Part shown: piece after piece, positions 1 through 9,352 of the stretch | How positions within the stretch are numbered: position 1 is the stretch's first letter | How the letters are laid out: each line of letters begins with the position of its first letter | Source of the DNA: Chloranthus sessilifolius | Taxonomy: Eukaryota > Streptophyta > Magnoliopsida > Chloranthales > Chloranthaceae | Direction: 5' to 3' | Length of the DNA stretch: 64,000 bases | Assembly: GCA_021018995.1 (NCBI GenBank) | Contig: CM037587.1 | Span: forward strand, 86,487,251-86,551,250 | Notes under the pieces: generated by a model | Database searches by the model: none | What the model was told of the DNA's origin: nothing | Seen by the model: the letters and a program-made list of their open reading frames with translations, nothing else | Translations under genes and position numbers: made by a program

Positions 1-735
1 ATGGTATCACCCTGGTTTTAACAAAAGGGAAACTAGTAGTCATTTTAAAATTCATGAGTAGAGCAATACTTGCAGTCAAATTGTTTATTGCATCTAAAAT
101 TTACTTTTCAAGCAAAGAGATATCTATGAGTTCATGTTTTATTCTTGTCATGAAATATATGTTTGTAAGAAGGATATACTCGTTGTGATATTGCCCTATT
201 GAGCTAGGATGTAGCTCACCCTTTGACTATATGTCACAGGTGACGATTTAGGAATTACCACTGATGAGTTAGGAGTTGCTACGGGAGAGGTTGATCCCGG
301 GGATTCAGAGTACTTTCCAAGGGAGGAATCTGAGGCTCCTCCTGAGAGATTCTTTTAGAAGACTTACTGCATACTTGGAGAGTATTTTGTAAAAGAGAGA
401 GATTTACGGATTGGTACGTCCAGCCATATTTTTTTGTAAGAGTAAAGACACATGTCATATTCTTTTGTCAAACCATTTAGAGTGACCGTAGCTACGACAC
501 TGATGGTTCGGGTTGGTTCTTTTGGTCATGCAGAGGCATGAAATTAGAATTATCTTTTGGATTGATATTTTGGATTAGTGTATAGTAGAATTGGAGATTT
601 ATTTTGCATTAATTTCTTTATGCGTTTCTTGTTGTGAATGGGATGTACCAAGTGTTTCACACACTTTATGGGGCACGACCTCGAAGGCTGTGCTGATGGC
701 ATGAGTTTCGGGGTACCGAAATCTGGGCTGTCACA
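1..735 (+). repeat. 5' LTR of element 1, 3' portion only
   Basis: The stretch aligns base for base with the last 734 bases of the LTR at 8480-10900, with scattered substitutions. It ends GGGCTGTCACA, directly followed by the primer-binding site. The first ~1.7 kb of this LTR lies upstream of the window. Confidence 0.93.
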
Positions 736-737
736 GT

Positions 738-750
738 TGGTATCAAAGCC
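738..750 (+). other. Primer-binding site, initiator tRNA-Met type
   Basis: TGGTATCAAAGCC begins two bases after the 5' LTR end. The usual plant initiator-Met priming site is TGGTATCAGAGC, so one position differs. The identical site follows the 5' LTR of element 2 at 53598. Confidence 0.85.
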
Positions 751-840
751 ATTTCTTTAGAATTTTTGACAAGTGTTGGACTTTTGTCGGAGTGAAGGGA
801 TCTTCTACTAACGAAACCTTGGTTTCATGTGCAGAGCGTA

Positions 841-2172
841 ATGTCTTCTGGAAGAAGGGGTCGACCGAGAGGTAGCCAAAATAGGAACCAAAGAGGTGAA
901 GAAGGGTTTCAAGTAGGGTCTAGTAGTAGAGACCAAGAAAATCCTTGTGAAGGAGATTAGAGGAGTGAAATGACCGATCGTATCGCATTGGCTATGGAGA
1001 CTATGGCCGCTGCGATGGCTCAGCAGACGCAGCAGACTGCGATACTAGCCGAGCAGACGACACTATTGGCAGCTTATAATGTCAATAATGCCAATAGTCA
1101 TCAGCCACCACCACCGCTTCCTTCAGCACTGTTGCCCTCGTCATTCATTGATTTTAGGAGACTGAGACCTCCTAGTTTCTATGGGCAGACAGATCCATTG
1201 GAAGCTGAAAGATGGTTGAATCAAATAGAGAAGCTTCTAGATAGATTGTAGAGTATAGAGAGCGAGAAGGTTGGATGGGCTTCCTTTCAGTTGGAGGGAG
1301 ATGCCGATCCATGGTGGAAATCTGTACTGAGGAGAAGAGAAATTGAGGACCCTCACCGTCTATGGACTTGGGCGGAGTTCGTTAGGGAGTTCAATAGGGA
1401 GTATTTTCCTAAGCAGGTGCGAGTCCAAATGAGAAGATATTTTGTAAATCTACCGCAAAGAGGCATGTCTGTGCGAGAGTACGGTGTAGAGTTTACACGG
1501 TTATCTCAATTTATACCAGAGTTAGCATCCACAGAGATCATGAAGGAAGCTAAATTTGAAGAAGGTTTAAGACCAAACATCCGTGAAAGAGTATCAATTT
1601 TCAAACTTGAATGTTATGCGGATGTGATGGGAAAGGCAATAGTGGCTGAGAGGGATATCTATGGTGTGTACAAGAGAAGGGATCAGCACGATGGAACAGG
1701 GGCAGCTCAAGGGGGAGCGAGTGAGTATAACTCGGGGAATAAAAAGTTGAGGTTTACAACACCAGCTCCACTCCCTAGACAAAGCACATATACAAATTTC
1801 TCTAGGCCACCTATGTCCGCATTGGCGAGACCGATCTGGTATGAGAACCCTACCGCCACCACAGGAGTGTCTACTAGCCAAGGAGTCTCTCGGGCAACCT
1901 CTTCTACAGCAAGGGAGACTTGTGCCAAATGTGGCAAGCCTCACAAAATGGTTGACTGTAGACGGGGAATGCAAGGATGTTACCAATGTGGGAAGCTGGG
2001 CCACATAATAAAAGATTGCCCGGAGATGAACAAGGGAAGAACGACTTCTGCTTCTGCACCAAGACCCATCCAAGCTAAGAAGCCGATTGTGCAAGGAAGG
2101 ACTTATGCAGTTACGGCGGAGGACGCCCGGAACTCCAATGATATCATTCAAGGTGAGTTCTACTTGAATTGA
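841..2172 (+). pseudogene. gag: gag of element 1 (two in-frame TAG stops)
   Basis: This is the structural Gag (capsid and nucleocapsid) of the chromovirus. The frame opened by ATG 841 stays in register to 2172 but has TAG stops at 958-960 and 1249-1251. The capsid-type core lies around 1190-1600 (motifs EAERWLNQIEKL, PWWKSV, FNREYFP, MSVREYG). Two cysteine-histidine knuckles lie at 1921-2019: first a short CAKCGKPHKMVDC form, then a standard CX2CX4HX4C knuckle beginning CYQCGK. Read unspliced, the protein ends at TGA 2170-2172, inside the intron; if spliced at 2153 it continues into protease. The start was chosen because the N-terminus (MSSGRRGRPRG) resembles that of element 2 (MSPRGR). Both TAGs sit where one C-to-T change from CAG would explain them. 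Confidence 0.88.
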
Positions 2173-2325
2173 ATTACCATGGTATCAAATATAACATTTT
2201 AAATGCATTAGTAGAAAAGTTGCATCTGTGTAGATTAAATGCCATATAAAAATCTTGTTGGTCACAATGATATCATTCTTAAATAAGAGACACGAGTGAA
2301 ATGTTGAGATGTGTATGCACTATAG
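2153..2325 (+). other. Predicted GT-AG intron between gag and protease, element 1 (173 nt)
   Basis: The donor CAAG/GTGAGT at 2153 and acceptor CACTATAG/GTACC at 2325 flank an AT-rich 173-nt segment that is not open in the gag frame (TGA at 2170). Removing it joins the gag frame, phase 1, to the protease frame starting G-T-L-Y-V-Y-G-K. Element 2 has the same arrangement at 55072-55232 with equivalent junction residues (I-Q-G-T-L). The splice sites are read from sequence; no transcript evidence is available. Confidence 0.75.
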
Positions 2326-5300
2326 GTACCTTATACGTGTATGGGAAGGAGAGTCGTGGAGCGTACGAGGCTAGAGCATTGATAGACCCAGGGTCTACTC
2401 ATTTGTTTATGACTCCTCGATTTGTAAGAAGGATGAGGATCAAGCCAGAGACATTAGATTTCATCTTGGCTGTGACTGTTCCAACTGGACAGACAGTTGA
2501 TGCAGACTTAGTCTGCAAGTCAGTAACCGTAGCAATTAAAGATGGGGATGTCTTTGAATTATTGGCAAATTTGATTTTGTTAGACATGCAGGGATTTGAT
2601 GTGATCCTTGGCATGAACTGGTTGTCAAAGTAATGTGCAACGGTCGATTGCAAGAGCAAGGTTGTCATCTTTAGGCCGAATACAAGGAGATCGTTCTGGT
2701 TTGTTGGAGTGAGAACAAAGTTTCTACCACTTGTGTCCGCCATCAAGGCCGAACACCTAATCAGAGATGGATGCAGTGGTTACTTGGCCTTTCTGATGGA
2801 TGACAAGGAAGGAAAGAATGTTATTATAGAGATCGCAGTGGTGTGCGAGTTTGACGATGTCTTCCCAGAGGAATTACCAGGCTTACCTCTGGATTGAGAA
2901 GTGGAGTTTACTATCGACTTGGCACCTAGAACGGAGCCGGTTTCTAAAGTACCGTACAAAATGGCTTCGATCGAGTTGAAGGAGTTGAAGGAACAACTAC
3001 AGGAGCTTTTAAATAAGGGGTTTGTCAGATCGAGTGTATCTCCTTGGGGTGCGCCGGTCTTGTTTGTTAAGAAGAAGGACGGGTCAATGAGGTTGTGCAT
3101 TGACTACCGTCAGTTGAACAAACTCACTATAAAGAACAAATACCCATTCCCAAGAATAGATGATTTGTTTGACCAACTACAAGGGGCAGGGTATTTTTCT
3201 AAAATCGACTTGAGGTCTGGATATCATCAACTCAGGGTCAAGGTAGACGACATTCAAAAGATGACTTTTAGGACGAGATACGAACACTACGAGTTCTTAG
3301 TGATGCCGTTTGGGTTGACGAACGCGCTGGCGTCCTTTATAGATTTAATGAATCGGGTGTTTAAACCACACCTGGACTCTTGCGTCGTTGTATTTGTCGA
3401 CGATATCCTAATATACTCCAAGTCAAAGAAAGAGCATGAGGAGCACTTGAGAACCGCTTTACAAACGTTGAGTGAACACCAATTGTACGCCAAACTCAGT
3501 AAGTGCAAGTTTTGGTTGGAGGAAATTAGCTTTTTGGGACACGTCGTCTCAAAAGATGGTGTCACGGTGGATCCTACTAAGATTGAGGCCGTCGTGAAGT
3601 GGGAACAACCAAAGACGGTCTTCGAGGTACGCAATTTCCTTGGTTTAGTCGGGTATTATAGACGTTTCGTAGAAGGGTTTTCCAAACTATCAGGACCACT
3701 GACCAGACTCACACGGAAAGATGTGCAACTTGAGTGGACCGATGCGTGCGAAGCAAGCTTCCAAGAACTGAAGAAGCGACTTACCTCAGCCCCGGTACTT
3801 GCAATCCCTTCAGGCAGTGGAGGTTTTGCATTTTATAGCGATGCTTCTCATAACGGTTTAGGTTGTGTGCTAAACCAATATAAAAAGGTAATTGCTTATA
3901 GGTCAAGACAGCTGAAGGACCATGAGAAGAATTACTCGACACATGACCTCGAGCTCGCAGCAGTCATCTTCGCATTGAAGATTTGGCGACACTATTTATA
4001 TGGGGAGACCTTTGAGATCTTTACTGACCATAAAAGCCTTCGATACTTATTTACACAGAAAGAACTAAACATGAGGCAGCGAAGATGGATGGAATTTTTC
4101 AAAGACTGACTGCTCCATCCAATACCACCCAGGCAAGGCTAATGTCGTGGCAGATGCCTTGAGTCGTAAGAGTTTGGCTCAGTTAGCTAACCTTGTGATG
4201 GGGATGTATAGGTGGAAATTGTTTGAAGACATGTCATTATATGATGTAAAAATTGAGGTACAAACTTCTGGTACTCTGTTGGCCAATATTTCAGTGAGGC
4301 CGATAATTTTCGAACACATACACGAGTTGCAGATGAAAGACGCCAAGTTAGTTAAGATTCGAAAAGACGTGATGGAAGGTACTAGACCGGACTTCTCTAT
4401 AAGGGAGGATGGTTCCTTGTTCAAGGGACGCCTCTATATTCTTGTTGAGGTCGGTCTATGACAAACTATTTTGAATGAGGCACACAAGTCTAAATATGCA
4501 ATCCATCCTAGTAGCACCAAAATGTATCTAGACCTGCATAAGAGCTATTGGTGGAGAGGTCTCAAACACGACGTAGCAGAGTACGTGTCAAAGTGTTTGA
4601 CGTGTCAGCAAGTGAAAGTCGATCATAGACACCTCACCGGGCTTTCATCAGAGCTCTACCTATACCAGAATGGAAATGGGAGTCTATCTCCATGGATTTC
4701 ATCATGGGGTTGCCATGAACAGTAAAGAGGTACAATGCCATCTGGGTTGTTGGAGATAGACTAACGAAGTCAGCTCATTTCTTGCCCTACAACACTATGT
4801 ATACGGCAGGCAAACTTGCGAAACTCTATATGAAGGAGATAGTGCGCCTACATGGTATTCCAAGCAGTATTGTATCTGATCGCGACCCGTTGTACACTTC
4901 AAAGTTTTGGCAGAAATTTCAAGAAGGTATGGGCACTCGGTTAGATTTCAGTTCAGTGTTCCATCCGCAAACCGATGGGCAAACGGAACGAATAAACCAA
5001 ATGATCGAAGACATGCTCAGGGCTTGTATGCTTGAACTACAAGGATCATGGGATCAACATCTTTCCTTGATCGAATTTGCATACAACAATAGTTTTTAAG
5101 CGAGCATCAGAATGGCGCCGTACGAAGCTCTCTATGGTAGGCGATGTCGATCGCCCATCAACTAGGAAGAAACCAGAGAGAAATTTGTGCTTGGTCCGGA
5201 AGGTCTCGAAGATAATGCTATGGTTGTACATATGATAAGGGAACGACTGCGATTAGCACAGAGCCGACAAAAGAGCTATGCCGATGTCAAGAGAATGAGC

Positions 5301-5744
5301 CTAGACTTCACCGTTGGCGATCATGTATTTGTGAAAGTATCACCTATGAGGGGTGTGATGCGGTTCGAAAGAAAGGGGAAGCTCAGTCCTCATTATACAT
5401 GACCCTTTGAAGTTTTGGGTCGAGTCAAAGAAGTATCCTATCGCATCAGATTGCCTCCATTGTTTGATAGGGTGCACAATGTCTTTCATATCTCAATGCT
5501 CCGAAAGTACGTAAAGGACCCCACGCACATTTTAGGCGGTTAGCTGATTGAGTTACATGAGGATATGACAATGGTTGAAGACGCTACTCAAATCTTGGAC
5601 CGAAAGGAACAAACTCTATGCACTAAGGTCATTTCATTAGTACTCGTCAAGTGGGGCAACCATCCTATTGAGGAAGCAACTTGGGAGAGGGAGGCTGAGA
5701 TTCTCGATTTGTATCCCCATTTGTTTGAGCAACAGAAATTGTGA
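2326..5744 (+). pseudogene. pol: pol of element 1: protease, RT, RNase H, integrase, chromodomain (decayed)
   Basis: Domains in order: retropepsin with LIDPGSTH near 2375; reverse transcriptase from about 2900 with the FVDD active site near 3390 ([12 protein letters not shown]); RNase H with FYSDAS near 3832 and TDHKSLRYL near 4023; an integrase HHCC region around 4480-4620; a DDE core with SMDFI (~4690), VSDRDP (~4876) and QTERINQ (~4980); and a chromodomain (~5560-5740, ending EEATWE...YPHLF) that would tether integration to modified histones. Breaks: in-frame stops at 2631, 2895, 4459, ~4717, 5097, ~5163, 5400 and ~5541, a 2-base deletion near 4107 and a 2-base gain near 4650. The last stop is TGA 5742-5744. 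Reverse transcription and integration would occur in virus-like particles and the nucleus if intact. Confidence 0.92.
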
Positions 5745-6827
5745 ATGATAGATGTTGGGTGTGGAGCACAAGTTTGAGATATTTGTAAATGTGGAACTTG
5801 AAGTTTCAAATTTTTGAATGAAAAAGGAGTACAACTAGCTTGAGCTGTATTAAAATTTTGTGTTAATCTTTGTGATTTTAAATATTGTGTGTGAAATTAA
5901 ACTGAGCTTTGTGAAGGTCTACATGTAAAATGTGGCCTCGTTGTAAGAAATGAACAACTACCTAATTGGTGAACTGCCAAAACGTATAGCTGATCTATGC
6001 GTAACGTGTAACGTGATCATTCCCGCTATAACGGATTGCTTATTGGTGTAAATGGAAATTAGTCCATGGTGAGGCATGAAGAAATTGCCTCATCTTGGTA
6101 AAGGATTTGCAGGGCATGAAGGAACCGCCTCAGCTTCAGAATTTTTGGCATTTCGTTTGATCAAAATTGAAATTCGTTCGAACGAATTTCTGTAGGTCAA
6201 GGCATCAAGTGTAGCCAGAAATCGTTCGAACGATTTTCCAAATCGTTCGAACAGAATGCAACTGCCAGCGGGAACCAATGAGTTGTTAGGGAATCGTTCG
6301 AACGATTTTTCAAACTGTTCGAACGAAGTGCTTTGGCCAGTGAGGTAGAAAATGGCCTAAAAATGGAGCCCAGGAAATCGTTCGATCGAATCGAGAAACC
6401 GATCAAATAAAAATTTTTAGGTCACTTTCGCTAAGGTAATTCGTTTGATCGAAATTATATTCATTCGAACGAATTTTTCGGCTAGCATTTAATGATTGGA
6501 AACCGATCGAACGAATTTTAATTCGTTTGATCGATTTTGCAAACTATAAGTAGTTGCATACGATTTTGCCCACTCGTTCGAAAACCAACAACTCTCTATT
6601 GCCTTCTTTCTTCTTGGGAGAGTTCTAGGGTTTGCAAGGGTCATTGGTTTTCGTCAATTCCGGCCATATTCAAGCTTGAATTTGCATGAGCACACCTCCT
6701 TCTAGCACAAGAGGTAATCACTAACCTCTTTTGACCCAAAAAGATATTGATTTCTTCATACCCTAGAATTTTGAGACAATTAGGGCTAAACCTTTCACCA
6801 TAAACCCTAAGTCGTAATTAATCTCCA
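5745..6827 (+). other. Non-coding spacer between pol and ORF3, element 1
   Basis: I find no gene here. The middle (about 6140-6540) is a palindrome array listed separately. 6595-6827 reads like a 5' untranslated leader just before the ORF3 start codon, with repeated 'ccctaa/aaccctag' tracts typical of plant leaders. Confidence 0.7.
6144..6540. repeat. Palindrome array, core TTCGTTCGAACGAA/ATCGTTCGAACGAT (internal copy, element 1)
   Basis: At least ten partial or perfect dyads sit in about 400 bases. The 18-bp segments at 6171-6188 and 6219-6236 and the 16-bp segment at 6292-6307 are exactly self-complementary. Others (near 6240, 6315, 6376, 6440, 6460, 6504 and 6522) are one or two changes away, some with TTTGATCGAA cores. 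Spacing is irregular. The same core recurs inside the element's LTR at 9147-9352, but not in element 2, which has a different core at the matching place. Confidence 0.85.
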
Positions 6828-8121
6828 ATGCCACCCAAGACTCGCCAAGCCACGGTGAGTGCGACTCCGAAGAAACCCGCTCCGGGTTCCTCTTCGCAAC
6901 AGCCACCAAAGAAACCCCCTACGGGTTCTTCATCGGCACCACCTACCCAAGCACCACCCACACGTGAGCGACCAAATGAATGGTGGTCGGATAAGGATTT
7001 CGAACCCGAGTGGATCATAGAATCTAAAACTTTTGCCAAGCGCGATGAAACGCATTGGGCTTTTGAATACATTTCCACTGCAGGCTTGACTGGTATCCTT
7101 CGCCCATGCAAGGACAGCTATTACCCTAGAATAGTCCGGCTATTCTATCAGAACATGGAAATCATTAAGGACCCAACCATCCTAAAGACTAAGATAGATA
7201 ATCGGCCCTATACCTTCACTTTTGATGACGTGGCCGATGCGTTGGAATGCTTCCATACTTATAACCACGAGGACATTGCCCTGGCTGAACCTTTTCCAAA
7301 GGCATTGGATTATGAATATGTCGCGGTTAAGATGACCCATGGCCGAACAGGTTCGGGTCACTCTATCAAATGGGTTGATTTGCCTAGTGAGCTTTGGATG
7401 CTTAATTCCATAATCCAATGTAATTTATACCTGTTACGCCATAAAACCGAAAGAGTAGGTGAGGTCCAAATGGCACTCTTTGCGGCTTTTAATGGCCGAT
7501 GGTTTAACGTGCCCCAAATGGTCTTGGAGGGAATGAAATATGCCCATAAGAAAATGTTGCCGAATGTTAAGAAATCCATTGACGACATGCCATATGCAAG
7601 GCTCATTTCCCTAATGGTCACAGACTATGTGGGTGACGATACATACACCCTCGCCCCAAATGAATTTAAACTAACGGGAAATGTTCAACAATTCACTATG
7701 GTTGACTAGAACCGGGCATATGTCAAGTTAGTTAAGAAGCCGCTAGCCGAAGTACCACCACAACCGAAACCCCAGCCTCAAGACCAGCCACCACATGCCA
7801 CCCCAGTTTATGATGACCCTGCTGCTCATATTCCACCACAGCATTGCCAATTTGAGCACGCACCACCGCTACATAAGGATGTTCCTACCCCAACTGTTGC
7901 AGACCTTTACGCTTTGTTGGAAGCCAACACGCACCAAATGGCGGAGAATAATCGCCTTCTCAACCGCCGATTGGATTACTATGACCCCTGCATGTCGAGA
8001 CGATGCGTTTCATGTATCCCGACAACTATCTTCAACGCATGGCAGCAGCACAGGCTTGTCGACATCAGGTGCGGGCGGGCATGATGATGACAGCGATCCG
8101 TCGGGCAGCGAGGAGTCATGA
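6828..8121 (+). pseudogene. ORF3 of element 1: extra protein downstream of pol, resembling 'putative plant transposon protein' families
   Basis: The first 293 codons are open (6828-7709), then TAG interrupts a frame that continues through a Pro/Gln-rich stretch to ~7960. A frameshift follows: a segment near 7990-8050 matches element 2 (MYP.NY.QR versus MYPTDYWQR) in another frame, and the tail to TGA 8119-8121 is acidic and Ser/Gly-rich. Conserved blocks shared with 59504-60847 are PNEWW (residues 49-53), YYPRIVRLFYQN (~104-115), a WVDLP..LWMLNSIIQCNLY block, RHKTERV and MPYARLIS. The N-terminus is Pro/Ser/Lys-rich. From memory the RLFYQN and NLY..RH blocks resemble the Pfam plant-transposon domain called Transposase_32; that is unverified. 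It has no RT, protease or DDE motif and no obvious membrane segment, so an envelope role is not supported. Its function is unknown. Confidence 0.8.
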
Positions 8122-8462
8122 GAGCTGGTTGTAAGGTGTCCTCTTTTGGAGAGTAAAATTTTGGGCTAGTTTTCTTTTTGCGAAATTGTAAATTTTAAAA
8201 CAGGTACCCGAGGACATATTTCCTCTTGAACAATCGTGGCATGGTTTCCACTCAGAACTTTGTGACTAAAATTTTTCTATTATGTATCTATGTTTTGTGT
8301 TTTTCTATGGACCATTGTTGCTCGTTAATTTGTCGATGAGCTCTCTATTTAGCTGTTTATTCTACCTGCGTACTTGCACGAAGGGTGCTTGTTCTGTGTG
8401 AGGGCTGCCATGCTAGGGTTTGGGGGAAGGAGACCTCGAGTATCATTTTTTGGGACGAAAAT
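8122..8462 (+). other. 3' untranslated spacer of element 1
   Basis: T-rich, non-coding sequence lies between the ORF3 tail and the polypurine tract. Nothing else was recognised. Element 2 has an equivalent spacer at 60848-61200 that ends in the same kind of tract. Confidence 0.6.
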
Positions 8463-8479
8463 CCCCAAGGAGGGGAGAA
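8463..8479 (+). other. Polypurine tract of element 1
   Basis: CCCCAAGGAGGGGAGAA immediately precedes the TGTAACATCCC start of the 3' LTR. This is where plus-strand DNA synthesis would be primed. Element 2 has CCCAAGGTGGGAGAA in the same place. Confidence 0.85.
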
Positions 8480-8753
8480 TGTAACATCCCGGAAATTTCA
8501 TACTTAAATAGTGCACCTCGGGAAGCGGACCAACTAGTCACGTGTCTGATTTGGTTAACGTCGACTCTGTTGACTTAAGAAGTTTAACTTAAATGAATAG
8601 AAGTATGTATGAGAATTTATTTAAATATGAAACATGTGTATATACTTACGAATATGCTCGTTAGATGTTGGTGCTTAACACCAGGGAGATGGGTAGGTTA
8701 TAAGAAAAAGGGAAGAGGAGTTGTTTCTTTTGTTGAATGGTTGAGAAAAGTTA

Positions 8754-8771
8754 AGAGAGAGAGAGAGAGAG
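8754..8771 (+). repeat. GA microsatellite in element 1 LTR
   Basis: An uninterrupted AG/GA run lies 274 bases into the LTR. The element 2 LTR has the same run 273 bases in (61489-61505), although the two LTRs otherwise differ strongly. Confidence 0.8.
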
Positions 8772-9146
8772 TAAATGAGAGGATGATTTGTTGTGAAATA
8801 AATGAGGAAGTGCAATGAATGCAAACAAGTGACCTTGGCTCATAAACTCTAACGGATTGAGCTCGGGGTCGAGGAGAGATTTTAGGTTTTGGGGTTTGAG
8901 AAACCCTAGTGAGCTAAGGCTTGGGATCAAGAGAGCCAACTGATTAAAGGTGAGCTGAATCTTTCATAATTATTTCCTTATGTTAGTGTAGATTAAATAG
9001 CTAATATATGAAAAATTGATGATGAAGACATGGATTGGTGGGATGAGTTCAAGAGGTGATGAACTCGATCCATAACTGAGGATGGACAAATTCGTTCAAA
9101 CAAAATGAGTCCTTAGGAGATAAATTGAAAAGAAAATGGTTTCTGA

Positions 9147-9352
9147 GTGATTCGTTCGATCGATTTTGGAAACCGTTCGAATGGATTGAAAATTGTTCGA
9201 ACGGTTTTGCTAGGAGGAAACAATGTATTCTGAAGGATTCGTTCGAATGAAATAAAATCGTTCGAACGATATAGAAATTCGTTCGAATGATTTAGAAACC
9301 GTTCGAACGATTTTGAGAATCGTTCGAACGATTTAGAATCGTTCAATCGATT
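9147..9352. repeat. Palindrome array, TCGTTCGAACGA core (LTR copy, element 1)
   Basis: The motif family at 6144-6540 recurs about nine times. Perfect dyads are ATCGTTCGAACGAT at 9257-9270 and AATCGTTCGAACGATT at 9318-9333. Near-perfect copies lie around 9150, 9172, 9194, 9239, 9278, 9299 and 9338. The 5' LTR should carry the same array upstream of the window. Confidence 0.85.

Noticed and set aside
958-1251. TAG readthrough or stop-codon recoding in gag
   Set aside because: Stops occur at several unrelated places and in other frames and genes too, with frameshifts; transition-driven decay explains them better.
1594-2151. Long open frame on the minus strand across gag of element 1
   Set aside because: It lies antisense to a clearly recognisable Gag with zinc knuckles; composition-driven shadow.
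6144-6540. CRISPR-like array from repeated palindromes
   Set aside because: Spacers are irregular, repeats vary, and the setting is a plant retrotransposon; no cas genes.
6828-8121. ORF3 as an envelope-like gene
   Set aside because: Its position after pol suggested it, but there is no signal peptide, transmembrane segment or fusion-peptide pattern.
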